Positions 19,488-28,200 of a stretch of 35,431 nucleotides of DNA are shown piece after piece. Under the pieces are notes generated by a model. That model made no database searches and was not told the DNA's origin. It saw only the letters and a program-made list of their open reading frames with translations. Location: positions 1-35,431 of the forward strand of contig CACJIJ010000016.1 of the NCBI GenBank assembly GCA_902593445.1. The letters are read 5' to 3'. The first letter of the stretch is position 1. Every line of letters begins with the position of its first letter. The DNA is from an uncultured Pelagibacteraceae bacterium (GTDB lineage: Bacteria > Pseudomonadota > Alphaproteobacteria > Pelagibacterales > Pelagibacteraceae). The position numbers and the translations under genes are program-made.

Positions 19488-19871
19488 ATGGCTCGTATCG
19501 CAGGTATAAACATTCCACAGAATAAACTTGTTCATATAGGATTAACTTATATTTATGGAATTGGTGATAAATTCTCACAGAAAATTTGTTCATCTTTAGA
19601 AATTCCAAGAGCTAAAAGGGTTAATGAATTGACAGATGAGGAAATTTTAAAAATTAGAGAGTTTATAGATCAAAACTTTAAAGTTGAAGGTGATTTAAGA
19701 AGAGATTATTCGTTAAGTATTAAAAGATTAATAGATTTAGCCTGTTACAGAGGAACAAGACATAGAAAAAAATTACCAGTTAGAGGACAAAGAACAAGAT
19801 GCAATGCAAGAACGAGAAAAGGAAAAGCAATTGCGATTGCTGGAAAAAAATTAACACCAACTAAAAAATAA
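19488..19871 (+). CDS. rpsM: 30S ribosomal protein S13
   Basis: S13 (127 residues) sits in the 30S head and contacts P-site tRNA and the large subunit. It starts [26 protein letters not shown] and ends with [22 protein letters not shown], both diagnostic. Length is slightly above the E. coli 118. It is the first gene after the internal promoter at 19437-19464, so it likely heads a separately boosted alpha-type unit. Confidence 0.98.
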   Translation: MARIAGINIPQNKLVHIGLTYIYGIGDKFSQKICSSLEIPRAKRVNELTDEEILKIREFIDQNFKVEGDLRRDYSLSIKRLIDLACYRGTRHRKKLPVRGQRTRCNARTRKGKAIAIAGKKLTPTKK

Positions 19872-19873
19872 TT

Positions 19874-20323
19874 ATGGCTAAAGCTGATAAAGTTGAGAAT
19901 AAAGATCAGAAGGTTGAAAAGTCTTCAAAAAAAAGCTTAAAAAGTTCTTATTCAAAAAAGAGGAAAGTTAAAAAAAATATTTTAAATGGTATTGCTTATG
20001 TACAATCAACATTTAATAATACAATCATTTCAATTGCTGATACAAATGGAAATGTAATTTCTTGGGCGTCGGCTGGACAAAAAGGTTTTAAGGGATCGAG
20101 AAAGTCAACTCCTTATGCTGCCCAGATAGCAGCAGATTCTGCAGCTTCGAAAGCACTTGAGTACGGAATGAAAACTTTATCTGTTGAAGTAAAAGGACCT
20201 GGATCGGGAAGGGAAACAGCTTTAAGAGCATTACAAGCTAGAGGATTTAAGATTTTGTCAATTAAAGACACTACACCTATGCCTCACAATGGAACTAGAC
20301 CACCAAAGAAAAGGAGAGTTTAA
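19874..20323 (+). CDS. rpsK: 30S ribosomal protein S11
   Basis: S11 lines the platform of the 30S subunit near the mRNA exit. The core [41 protein letters not shown] is intact in pieces, and it ends with [15 protein letters not shown]. At 149 residues it has an N-terminal extension of about 20 Lys/Ser-rich residues compared with the roughly 129 of E. coli. The start at 19874 follows rpsM by 2 nt; a later start is possible but no better in-frame ATG is present before the core. One-base overlap with rpoA. Confidence 0.97.
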   Translation: MAKADKVENKDQKVEKSSKKSLKSSYSKKRKVKKNILNGIAYVQSTFNNTIISIADTNGNVISWASAGQKGFKGSRKSTPYAAQIAADSAASKALEYGMKTLSVEVKGPGSGRETALRALQARGFKILSIKDTTPMPHNGTRPPKKRRV

Positions 20324-21351
20324 TGGAAGTCGAAAATGTTAATGTAAAAAATTGGAAGTCATTAATTAAGCCGTCTAAACTAGACGTACAAATAAGTGAT
20401 GACTTAACACATGCGAAGATAGTAGCTGAACCACTTGAAAAAGGTTATGGATTAACTTTAGGTAATTCTTTAAGAAGAATTTTATTGTCTTCAATTAGAG
20501 GTACTGCTGTAACTTCTCTTCAGATTGACGGTGTTTTACATGAATTTACCTCAATAAAAGGTGTGAGAGAAGATGTTACCGATATTGTTTTAAATGTAAA
20601 ATCTTTGGCATTAAAAAGCAATTCAGAGGGAACAAAAAAATTAATTTTAGACGCTAAAGGACCTGGAGAAATAAAGGCATCAGATATAGCTCCAGTTGCA
20701 GATGTTGAAATTTTAAATCCTGATTTAGTTATTTGTAATTTAGATGAAAACACCACTTTTCATATGGAGATGAATGTTAATACAGGTAAAGGATACGTAC
20801 CTGCAGAGTTAAATAAGCCTGAAGAACCACCATTAGGTCTTATCGCTATCGACTCACTTTATAGCCCAGTTAAAAAAGTTTCATATTCAGTAAGTACTGC
20901 TAGAGAGGGTAAAGCATTAGATTATGATAAGTTAATTATGGAAGTTGAGACCAATGGATCAATTTCTGCTGAAGATGCTGTAGCTTATTCAGCTAGAATT
21001 TTCCAAGATCAACTTAAAATGTTTATAAACTTTGATGAGCCGGTTGAAGCTCCTGTAAAAGAAGTTTCTACAGAACCTGAATTTAACAAAAACTTATTAA
21101 GAAAAGTGGATGAGTTAGAGTTATCAGTAAGATCAATGAACTGCTTAAAAAATGATAATATTATTTATATCGGAGACCTAGTTCAAAAATCTGAAGGTGA
21201 AATGTTGAGAACACCTAATTTTGGAAGAAAATCATTAAATGAAATAAAAGAAGTTTTAACAGGCATGTCTTTATATTTAGGAATGGAAATACCTAACTGG
21301 CCACCAGACAATATTGCAGAAATGTCTAAGAAATTGGAGGAAGCAATTTAA
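20323..21351 (+). CDS. rpoA: DNA-directed RNA polymerase subunit alpha
   Basis: Alpha (342 residues) nucleates RNA polymerase assembly as a dimer and contacts promoter DNA and activators. The N-terminal domain has [22 protein letters not shown]; the C-terminal domain keeps the UP-element/DNA contacts: Arg270, Asn273 and Cys274 correspond to E. coli Arg265, Asn268 and Cys269. A linker joins the two domains near residues 240-255. GGAG at 20313-20316 supports the ATG. It ends with the typical NWPPDN. Its 3' end carries the GGAGG used by rplQ. Confidence 0.99.
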   Translation: MEVENVNVKNWKSLIKPSKLDVQISDDLTHAKIVAEPLEKGYGLTLGNSLRRILLSSIRGTAVTSLQIDGVLHEFTSIKGVREDVTDIVLNVKSLALKSNSEGTKKLILDAKGPGEIKASDIAPVADVEILNPDLVICNLDENTTFHMEMNVNTGKGYVPAELNKPEEPPLGLIAIDSLYSPVKKVSYSVSTAREGKALDYDKLIMEVETNGSISAEDAVAYSARIFQDQLKMFINFDEPVEAPVKEVSTEPEFNKNLLRKVDELELSVRSMNCLKNDNIIYIGDLVQKSEGEMLRTPNFGRKSLNEIKEVLTGMSLYLGMEIPNWPPDNIAEMSKKLEEAI

Positions 21352-21794
21352 TGAGACATGGTTTAGCAAATAAGAAGTTAAACAGAACATCAGAGCACAG
21401 AAAAGCTCTACTTAAAAATATGCTTAATTCTTTGATTAAGTATGAACAGATTAAAACTACTTTGCCAAAAGCTAAATTTCTAAAACCTCAAGCGGATAAG
21501 ATAATAACATTAGGTAAAAAAGAAACTTTGCAGACAACCAAAATGTTAGTTTCTACGCTACAAGATATTAAATCGGCTAATAAAGTTAAAAAAACACTTT
21601 CTAAAAGATATCAGAATAGAAAAGGTGGTTACACAAGAATAATTAAGGCTGGATTTAGATATGGAGATAATGCTCCAATGGCAATAATTGAATTTGTTGA
21701 TAGAGATGTTGAAGCCAAGAGAGTTGATAAACCAAAAAAAGATACAACTAAAGAATCTCCCAAAACAGAAGAGAAAAAACAAGCTATAGCTTAA
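21351..21794 (+). CDS. rplQ: 50S ribosomal protein L17
   Basis: L17 borders the tunnel exit. The N-terminal [24 protein letters not shown] is diagnostic, and the core ends with YTRIIKAGFRYGDNAPMAIIEFVDR. A hydrophilic tail rich in Lys, Glu, Thr and Pro brings it to 147 residues, longer than the E. coli 127. The GGAGG at 21336-21340 lies 10 bases upstream. It closes the ribosomal protein cluster. Confidence 0.98.
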   Translation: MRHGLANKKLNRTSEHRKALLKNMLNSLIKYEQIKTTLPKAKFLKPQADKIITLGKKETLQTTKMLVSTLQDIKSANKVKKTLSKRYQNRKGGYTRIIKAGFRYGDNAPMAIIEFVDRDVEAKRVDKPKKDTTKESPKTEEKKQAIA

Positions 21795-21804
21795 ATCTTA
21801 AATC

Positions 21805-22722
21805 ATGAAAAAATCTTACATCGTTGATTCAACGTGTAATGATATGCGTTTGGATAGATGGTTGAGATTAAAAATTGGAAAAATTCCACAAGGACTCGTT
21901 GAGAAATATTTGAGAACAGGAAAAATAAAGCTCAATAGAAAGAAAGTTAAAAGCTCTTTAAAAGTAAAAACGAAAGATGAGATAAATATATTTAATATCG
22001 AATTTAAAGAAATAATTCAGCAAAAAAAAATTAAGTTTTTACCATCAAAAGAAATTATAAAATCAAATGAAGATCAAATTATTGACAACAATGATAATTT
22101 TGTTGTTTTAAACAAAGCATCAGGCATATCTGTACAAGGTGGCACTAAATCAAAAAAAAATCTAATTGATATTTTTGCTAAAAGTGAAATTTTTAAAGGA
22201 ACAAAACCATATTCTGTTCATAGATTAGACAAAGATACTTCTGGAGTTTTTATTATGGCCAAAAACAGAGAGAGCGCTCAATTACTTACTTCTTTATTTA
22301 GACTAAGAAAAGTGCACAAAACCTATTTAGCTATATGCCAAGGGGAAATTAATAAAAAATCTGGAGTATGGGATGATGATTTAATTAGGTATGATGGTGA
22401 TAAAAAAATAATTGAAAAAGCAAAAACAATTTTTAAAGTTATTGACAAAAATTCTGAGGCTAGTTTAGTAGAATTAAAACCTATTACTGGAAGAAAACAT
22501 CAGTTAAGAAAACAATTATATGCAATAGGAAATCCTATATTCGGAGATACAAAGTATAAATTATCAAACTCCAATAAAGGAATTAATAAAAATTTAATGT
22601 TACATTCTTATCAAATTAAATTTAAAATTAATGATATAAAACATACCTATTCATCATTATTACCTGATTATTTTAAAAAACTTTTAAAATCAAAAAGACT
22701 TAGATTTTCAAATTTGAAATAA
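21805..22722 (+). CDS. RluC/RluD-family ribosomal large subunit pseudouridine synthase
   Basis: A 305-residue RNA pseudouridine synthase that probably modifies 23S rRNA. An N-terminal S4-type RNA-binding domain covers about residues 12-60 ([17 protein letters not shown]...). The catalytic motif HRLDKDTSG is at residues 139-147, with Asp142 as the expected catalytic aspartate. The C-terminal motif [15 protein letters not shown] and FGDTKY are also typical. S4 domain plus this catalytic type points to RluC or RluD; I cannot say which without comparing orthologues. It follows rplQ by 10 nt, so it probably shares its transcript. Its last 23 bases overlap the convergent lipB gene. Confidence 0.92.
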   Translation: MKKSYIVDSTCNDMRLDRWLRLKIGKIPQGLVEKYLRTGKIKLNRKKVKSSLKVKTKDEINIFNIEFKEIIQQKKIKFLPSKEIIKSNEDQIIDNNDNFVVLNKASGISVQGGTKSKKNLIDIFAKSEIFKGTKPYSVHRLDKDTSGVFIMAKNRESAQLLTSLFRLRKVHKTYLAICQGEINKKSGVWDDDLIRYDGDKKIIEKAKTIFKVIDKNSEASLVELKPITGRKHQLRKQLYAIGNPIFGDTKYKLSNSNKGINKNLMLHSYQIKFKINDIKHTYSSLLPDYFKKLLKSKRLRFSNLK

Positions 22723-23317
22723 AATTTTTAATTAATTTATCGCTAAGATTTGAGTAATCTTGATCTATAATACTTTTTAAATTGGTAACTCCTTTATCTG
22801 CAATACCACATGGTATAATTTTTTTATAATTTTCTAGGTCATTATTTATATTTATTGAAAAACCATGATAAGCAATCCATTTGCTAACTCTGATACCTAT
22901 AGCAGCAATTTTTTTGACTCCTTTATTAGATTTATACCATATGCCAATATTTTCTTTATCTGGAAAAGTTTCTATTTTATAAAATTTTAAAGTTTGAACT
23001 ATCGTGTTTTCAATAATTGTTATAAATTTTCTGATATCTTTTTTTTTTCTTAAATCTAAGACAAAGTAACAAATTAATTGACCTGGACCATGATAAGTAA
23101 TTTTACCACCTCTATTTGTTTCTAATATTTTTATTGATTTATCAATAATCTCATTTTCTTTATAGGAAGTTCCTGCTGTGAAAACCTCAGTGTGCTCTAA
23201 AGTCCAAATTAATTCTTGCTCATTATTTTCGTATAAATCCTTTAATCTCGACTCCATTATATTAATAGCATCAAAATAATTTACTGGTTTTATTGACTTT
23301 TTGATCTCTATGTTCAT
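22700..23317 (-). CDS. lipB: Octanoyl-[acyl-carrier-protein]-protein N-octanoyltransferase
   Basis: LipB (205 residues) moves octanoate from acyl carrier protein to the lipoyl domains of enzymes such as pyruvate dehydrogenase; LipA then inserts sulfur. The substrate-pocket motif [12 protein letters not shown] is at residues 69-80, Lys136 ([10 protein letters not shown]) and Cys170 (IIPCGI) match the catalytic lysine/cysteine pair, and [11 protein letters not shown] is conserved. Length is normal. Tail-to-tail overlap with the pseudouridine synthase and divergence from mgtE mean it is transcribed alone. Confidence 0.96.
   Translation of the reverse strand: MNIEIKKSIKPVNYFDAINIMESRLKDLYENNEQELIWTLEHTEVFTAGTSYKENEIIDKSIKILETNRGGKITYHGPGQLICYFVLDLRKKKDIRKFITIIENTIVQTLKFYKIETFPDKENIGIWYKSNKGVKKIAAIGIRVSKWIAYHGFSININNDLENYKKIIPCGIADKGVTNLKSIIDQDYSNLSDKLIKNFISNLKI
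22706..22719. repeat. 14-base perfect palindrome in a convergent gene overlap
   Basis: TTTCAAATTTGAAA reads the same on both strands and lies within the 23 bases shared by the 3' ends of the pseudouridine synthase gene and lipB. It could form only a short AT-rich hairpin (about 5 bp), so a role as bidirectional terminator is possible but weakly supported. It may be chance in AT-rich DNA. Confidence 0.3.
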
Positions 23318-23363
23318 TTATAATTTGTATTATCTTTATTATGTATTAATAGTCCAAAATTAA

Positions 23364-23369
23364 ATTATA
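23364..23369 (-). promoter_or_regulatory. Candidate -10 element for lipB
   Basis: The minus strand reads TATAAT here, 47 bases ahead of the lipB start, inside the 61-base divergent spacer between lipB and mgtE. No good -35 hexamer is found at 16-18 bases, and AT-rich DNA makes chance matches likely. Confidence 0.3.
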
Positions 23370-23378
23370 GGTAGATTT

Positions 23379-24752
23379 ATGTCTTTAACTAAAAAAACCA
23401 AAGATAAAAAAGTAAATTTTGAATTTAATAAAGAATATATAAGAGTTGTTACTAGCAAAATAGCTAACAATGACGCTCAATTTATTACTAATTCATTTAA
23501 TGAAATGCACCCTGCTGATGCTGCAGATATTATTGAGCACCTTAGTGAAGTGGATAGAGAAAGTTTAATTAAATTAAATAATTTTAATATTGATCCGGAA
23601 GTTTTTGTCGAATTAAATGAGTCCATTCAATCGGAAATTATTACTTATTTATCTTCAGATTCAATAGTTAGTATCCTAAAGGGTCTTGAGTCAGACGACG
23701 CAATATCTATATTAGAAAATGTTCCTGAAGAGGATAAAAATGTAATTCTTAGTTCTTTACCCCCAAAAGATAGATTTGCTCTATTAGAAAGTTTAAGCTA
23801 TCCAGAGGACACCGCTGCAAGACTAATGCAGCGTGAATTTACAGCTATACCAAGCAATTGGTCTGTAGGTCAAACAATTGACTATTTAAGAGAAAATAAA
23901 GATTTACCAGAGGAGTTTTTAGAAATTTTTATTGTAAATGAGGATTTTAAACCAATAGGCACAGTTCCTTCTTCTAGAGTTTTAACAACACCACGGGATA
24001 CTAAAATGGCAACAATTATGTCGGAGTCCCAATTATTAATCCCAGTTGAAATGGATAAAGAGGAAGTTGCTAATTTATTTGAAAATTACAATTTAAATTC
24101 GGCTGCTGTTGTAGATAAAAATAATAAACTAGTTGGCATGATCATGAATGATGATGTTTTAACAGTCTTGAAAGAAGAAGCTGAAGAAGATGCTTTAAGA
24201 TTAGCAGGGGTAGGTGATGAAGAAATTACTGATGGAGTTGTAAAAAAAACAAAGAGAAGATTTAATTGGCTTTTACTAAATTTATTTACTGCTTTTCTAG
24301 CTACTTGGTGCATTAGTTTATTTGGAGCAACAATTGAACAAATGGTCGTATTAGCTTTCTTAATGCCTATTGTAGCATCAATGGGTGGAAATGCTGGAAT
24401 GCAGACACTTGCAGTCACTGTAAGAACTATAGCCACTAATGATTTGACACAAAATAATTTCTCATCAAATGTATTTAAAGAATTTTCTATTGGTATTTTG
24501 AATGGAATTATTTTTGCAGCTATAAGTGCTTTTATTGTTCAGATATGGTTTCAAGATAGTATTCTTTCAATCATTATATCGATATCAATGATACTAACAA
24601 TGATCATTGCTGGGTTATTTGGAATATTGGTTCCTTTTACATTGAAAAAAATGAATATTGACCCAGCGATTGCTTCAAGTGTTTTTGTGACAACAATTAC
24701 AGATGTAATTGGTTTTGTTTCTTTTTTAGGTGTTGGAGCGTATTTTTTATAA
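23379..24752 (+). CDS. mgtE: Magnesium transporter, MgtE family
   Basis: MgtE (457 residues) is an inner-membrane Mg2+ channel gated by its cytoplasmic part. The N domain (about residues 1-140) has the MHPADAADIIEHL repeat, then a pair of CBS domains spans roughly 145-270, followed by the plug helix and about five membrane segments from residue 290 on. The pore-side motif MGGNAGMQTLAVT is present. Length and order match characterised MgtE. It starts 61 bases from the divergent lipB and its stop lies 2 bases from that of panC. Confidence 0.95.
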   Translation: MSLTKKTKDKKVNFEFNKEYIRVVTSKIANNDAQFITNSFNEMHPADAADIIEHLSEVDRESLIKLNNFNIDPEVFVELNESIQSEIITYLSSDSIVSILKGLESDDAISILENVPEEDKNVILSSLPPKDRFALLESLSYPEDTAARLMQREFTAIPSNWSVGQTIDYLRENKDLPEEFLEIFIVNEDFKPIGTVPSSRVLTTPRDTKMATIMSESQLLIPVEMDKEEVANLFENYNLNSAAVVDKNNKLVGMIMNDDVLTVLKEEAEEDALRLAGVGDEEITDGVVKKTKRRFNWLLLNLFTAFLATWCISLFGATIEQMVVLAFLMPIVASMGGNAGMQTLAVTVRTIATNDLTQNNFSSNVFKEFSIGILNGIIFAAISAFIVQIWFQDSILSIIISISMILTMIIAGLFGILVPFTLKKMNIDPAIASSVFVTTITDVIGFVSFLGVGAYFL

Positions 24753-24754
24753 AA

Positions 24755-25570
24755 TTATAGGTTATCGATTAATCTTACATTATTTAAATAATAAGCAATA
24801 AATAATCTTGAATTTTTCTTTGATCTTGAGATTTTAAGATTATTTTCATTTCTTAACTCCAAGTAATCAATTTTAATTTTATAATTATTTTTCAATTCTT
24901 TTTTTTGAGATTCTAAAAAATCTGAAATATTTTTCTTTTTAGTAATATTTTTTTTAATGTTTGCTAATTTTTTATATATATTTGCTGCAATATTTAAATT
25001 AGATTTATTCAAAAGAAAATTTCTTGAGGATAATGCCACATTATTCTTATTTCGAATTGTTTTACAAGGTATAACTTTGGTTTTATATTTTCTTTCCAAT
25101 AGCTTTTTCACCAAATATAATTGTTGATAATCTTTTTCTCCCATAAATATCTTTTGAGGATTTACAATTTTAGTTAATTTATCCATTACATCTAAAACAC
25201 CTTCAAAATGACCTTTTCTAAATTTAGCACATAAAATTTTATCTTTCTTATGTAGTTTAATTTTAGGTTTATTTTTATCTTTATATATGTCGTTGAATTT
25301 TGGCATATAAACAAAATCAATTTTTTTGTATTTTTTTAAAATTTTCAAATCTTTTTTAATATTTTGTGGATAGGAATTTAAATCCATTTTGTTATCGAAC
25401 TGTTTTGGATTTACAAAAATACTTACAATGGTCTTTTTACAAAATTTATTTGATTTATTAATTAGTGATAAATGACCTTTGTGTATTCCACCCATAGTAG
25501 GAACAAAACCCAGATCATTAAAAGGCCTTAATATTTTAAATAATGATGTATTGTTTAATAAAATTTTCAT
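24755..25570 (-). CDS. panC: Pantoate--beta-alanine ligase (pantothenate synthetase)
   Basis: PanC joins pantoate and beta-alanine with ATP to give pantothenate, the precursor of coenzyme A. FVPTMGGIHKGHLSLI holds the HxGH nucleotide motif at residues 30-33; IFVNPKQF, GEKDYQQL and ALSSRN further on are family hallmarks. I start the protein at the Met (25570) that begins MKILLNN, since PanC proteins start just before this strand; an in-frame ATG at 25600 would add ten hydrophobic residues. The gene is very Lys/Asn/Ile-rich. No panB is next to it, so pantoate must come from elsewhere in the genome or from outside. It converges with mgtE and diverges from galU. Confidence 0.94.
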   Translation of the reverse strand: MKILLNNTSLFKILRPFNDLGFVPTMGGIHKGHLSLINKSNKFCKKTIVSIFVNPKQFDNKMDLNSYPQNIKKDLKILKKYKKIDFVYMPKFNDIYKDKNKPKIKLHKKDKILCAKFRKGHFEGVLDVMDKLTKIVNPQKIFMGEKDYQQLYLVKKLLERKYKTKVIPCKTIRNKNNVALSSRNFLLNKSNLNIAANIYKKLANIKKNITKKKNISDFLESQKKELKNNYKIKIDYLELRNENNLKISRSKKNSRLFIAYYLNNVRLIDNL

Positions 25571-25604
25571 TTGTATTAAAATATTTAATAAGTAAAACAT
25601 TTAA
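25571..25604. other. Short AT-rich divergent spacer panC/galU
   Basis: This 34-base spacer is almost purely A/T and must hold the 5' ends of two divergent genes. I see no convincing promoter pair in it; promoter elements probably lie inside the coding regions. The central part is nearly palindromic (TATTAAAATATTTAATA). Confidence 0.3.
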
Positions 25605-26420
25605 ATGATTAAACAAGCAATTATTCCATTAGCAGGCTTAGGAACGCGATTACTACCTTTAACAAGTGTTTTTGCTAAAGAGCTTCTGCCTATTAATGGC
25701 AGACCTGGAATCGAATATATTCTCGATGAGTGTATTGAAGCAGGTGTTAAAGAGATTGTATTTATTATTTCCACTAAAAAATTAATGATAAAAAAATATT
25801 TTTATAGTGATCAATTTTATAAAAATATTATTAAAAAAAAGAAAGATCCTAGAATAATCAATGAATACAAGAAGATACTTAAATATAAAAATAAAATTAA
25901 ATTTGTATTTCAAAATATTCCTAAGGGAACAGGTGATGCTGTTGTTAAAACACAAAAATATATTAAAAATAAATATTTTTTAATGTTGTTACCAGACGAT
26001 CTAATAATTAAAAAAAATTGTTCAAAGTCAATGATTAAGGTTCATAAAAAATACCGAGCATCGGTAATGGCATCTATGAAAGTTAAAAAAAATAATGTTT
26101 CAAGATGGGGAATATATAAAATTAATAAAAAATTAAATAAAAGAAATTATATTATTGATGGAGTTGTTGAAAAACCGTCTATAAAAAAAGCTCCATCAAA
26201 TTATGCTGTTATTGGAAGATATATATTACCGCGTACAATTTTTAAAAAAATTAAATCTATTAAACCTGGTAAAGATAAAGAGATACATATTACAGATGCA
26301 ATACAATTATTAATTAATGATAAAGAAAAATTTGTAGCTCATAATTTTGATGGTAAGTACCTTGATTGTGGAACAATTAGTGGATATATCAATTCTTCAA
26401 AAGAAATAGGAAAGATATGA
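25605..26420 (+). CDS. galU: UTP--glucose-1-phosphate uridylyltransferase
   Basis: GalU (271 residues) makes UDP-glucose from UTP and glucose-1-phosphate. The nucleotide-binding signature AGLGTRLLPLT is at residues 10-20 with Lys25 in the FAKELLPI segment; LLPDDLII and the C-terminal DKEIHITDAIQLL block are typical of bacterial GalU. Slightly shorter than the 302 of E. coli. It overlaps ugd by four bases (ATGA), so the two enzymes are made together and act in series: UDP-glucose then UDP-glucuronate for surface polysaccharide or glycolipid synthesis. Confidence 0.95.
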   Translation: MIKQAIIPLAGLGTRLLPLTSVFAKELLPINGRPGIEYILDECIEAGVKEIVFIISTKKLMIKKYFYSDQFYKNIIKKKKDPRIINEYKKILKYKNKIKFVFQNIPKGTGDAVVKTQKYIKNKYFLMLLPDDLIIKKNCSKSMIKVHKKYRASVMASMKVKKNNVSRWGIYKINKKLNKRNYIIDGVVEKPSIKKAPSNYAVIGRYILPRTIFKKIKSIKPGKDKEIHITDAIQLLINDKEKFVAHNFDGKYLDCGTISGYINSSKEIGKI

Positions 26421-27715
26421 AGCTTTGTATGATTGGCACTGGTTATGTTGGTTTAGTTAGTGGAGTCTGTTTTTCAGATTTAGGTAACGATGTAATATGT
26501 GTAGATAAAAATAGAAATAAAATTAATAATTTAAAAAAAGGTATTATTCCTATTTACGAACCAGGTTTAGAAGAATTAGTTCTAAAAAATTATAAAAATA
26601 AAAGATTAAAATTTTCAACAAACTTAAAAGAGTCAGTAAGAAAATCAGATATCATTTTTATTTGTGTTGGCACTCCTACAAAAAAAAATAGTAATGGTGC
26701 TGATTTAAGGCAAGTATATGCTGTTGGAAAAGAAATATCAAAATCTATTAATAAATTTAAAATTATAATAAATAAGTCCACTGTACCCGTTACAACGGGT
26801 GATGTGCTTGAGAAAATTATATCAAGAAATAAAAATAAAAAATATTTCTCAGTGGTATCTAACCCTGAATTTTTGAAAGAAGGCGAGGCGATTAGAGATT
26901 TTTTTTATCCTGACAGAGTTGTTGTTGGATCAAATGATAGCAAATCTCAAAGAATATTAAAAAGTTTATATTCACCATTAATTTCTAAAGGTGCTAAGTA
27001 TATCCCCACAAATAGAAGAGCAGCAGAATTAATAAAGTATGCCTCGAATGCTTTTTTGGCTACAAAAGTAACATTTATTAATGAAATAGCAAATTTATGT
27101 GAAAAAACAGGCATAGATGTTGAGCATATTTCAATAGGTATTGGGCTTGATAAGAGAATTGGCAGCAGGTTTTTAAGAGCCGGACCTGCATACGGTGGAT
27201 CTTGCTTTCCTAAAGACACCAAAGCTATTGTTTCTACTGCTAATAAATTTAAAACTAATTTATCAATTATAAAAAGTGTTATCAGATCTAATGAAAAAAG
27301 ATCTGATTTATTATCTAAAAGAATAAATTTTATTTTGAAAAATAAAATTAAAAATAAAGTTGTATCCTTTTTAGGTGTAACCTTTAAAGCTAATACAGAC
27401 GATATGAGAGATTCATCAAGCTTAAAATTAATTCCTTTTCTTTCGAAAAAAGGTGCCAAAATAAAATATTATGATCCCACAGGTTCAAAAAAAGAATTTG
27501 AAAAATTAAAAAATGTTCAATTTTCTTTCTCAATAAAAGAATCACTTAGAAACTCAGATCTTGTAATTGTTCATACAGAATGGAATGATTTTAAATCAAT
27601 TAATTTTAAAAAAATTACAAAAAATAAAAAGCTTATTATTTATGATATGAGAAATATTTATTCACCAGGTAAAATTAAGAAACTTGGTTTTGAATATTTT
27701 GGTATTGGTAGATAA
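26417..27715 (+). CDS. ugd: UDP-glucose 6-dehydrogenase
   Basis: This enzyme (432 residues) oxidises UDP-glucose to UDP-glucuronate with two NAD+. The Rossmann motif GTGYVGLVSG is at residues 7-16; VGTPTKKNSNGADL, STVPVTTGD and SNPEFLKEG are present. The catalytic Cys263 lies in YGGSCFPKD, with Lys207 (AELIKYASN) and Asp267 as supporting residues. The C-terminal domain carries FKANTDDMRDS. It is the partner of galU (four-base overlap). Its stop is one base from that of the convergent ridA-like gene. Confidence 0.96.
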   Translation: MKLCMIGTGYVGLVSGVCFSDLGNDVICVDKNRNKINNLKKGIIPIYEPGLEELVLKNYKNKRLKFSTNLKESVRKSDIIFICVGTPTKKNSNGADLRQVYAVGKEISKSINKFKIIINKSTVPVTTGDVLEKIISRNKNKKYFSVVSNPEFLKEGEAIRDFFYPDRVVVGSNDSKSQRILKSLYSPLISKGAKYIPTNRRAAELIKYASNAFLATKVTFINEIANLCEKTGIDVEHISIGIGLDKRIGSRFLRAGPAYGGSCFPKDTKAIVSTANKFKTNLSIIKSVIRSNEKRSDLLSKRINFILKNKIKNKVVSFLGVTFKANTDDMRDSSSLKLIPFLSKKGAKIKYYDPTGSKKEFEKLKNVQFSFSIKESLRNSDLVIVHTEWNDFKSINFKKITKNKKLIIYDMRNIYSPGKIKKLGFEYFGIGR

Positions 27716-27716
27716 T

Positions 27717-28178
27717 TTAGTTTAGCTCAAAAATTGCATCAACTTCAACAGATACTCCAAGTGGTAAACTATTTGTGCTGACAGCTGCTCTAGTATGCAT
27801 TCCTGCTTCACCAAAAACTGAAGCAATTAAATCCGATGCTCCATTAATAACTTTTGGTTGGTCAGTAAAACTATCTGTTGAATTAACAAAACCTGTTAAT
27901 TTTACACAAGATTTAATCTTAGAAAGATCATCATAACAGGCTACTTTTGCTTGAGATATAATACTTAAACCACATCTTTCTGCTGCTTTATAACCTTCAT
28001 CTACCGTTAAATCTTTTCCAATTTTTCCTTTTATTAATTCACCATTTTCTGAAATAGAAATTTGTCCAGAAATATAAAGTAAATTTCCAACAATTTTTGT
28101 TGCTACATATGACCCAACTGGTGGTTTAGCATCTGGTAGTTTTATACCAAGTTCCTTAATTTTATTTTCAAAACTCAT
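27717..28178 (-). CDS. RidA/YjgF family protein
   Basis: A 153-residue member of the RidA (YjgF/YER057c/UK114) family, trimeric proteins of which RidA itself hydrolyses reactive enamine/imine intermediates released by PLP enzymes. Arg130 (MHTRAAV) and Glu145 (VSVEVDAIFEL) line up with the substrate-binding Arg105 and nearby Glu of E. coli RidA. It is the longer subgroup with an N-terminal helix and the conserved KLTGFVNSTDSFTDQPKVINGASDL in the middle, so its substrate may differ from RidA's. It is downstream of topA by 22 nt and probably read from the same transcript. Confidence 0.88.
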   Translation of the reverse strand: MSFENKIKELGIKLPDAKPPVGSYVATKIVGNLLYISGQISISENGELIKGKIGKDLTVDEGYKAAERCGLSIISQAKVACYDDLSKIKSCVKLTGFVNSTDSFTDQPKVINGASDLIASVFGEAGMHTRAAVSTNSLPLGVSVEVDAIFELN

Positions 28179-28200
28179 AAATTAATCTTCCTTTTAATTT

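Noticed and set aside
25571..25600. Upstream ATG of panC at 25600
   Set aside because: It would add ten hydrophobic residues before the family's normal start and place the start 4 bases from the divergent galU ATG.
26947..27459. 170-codon open frame on the minus strand inside ugd
   Set aside because: It is entirely antisense to the conserved UDP-glucose dehydrogenase sequence, including its catalytic Cys region. No ribosome binding site or family match is seen.
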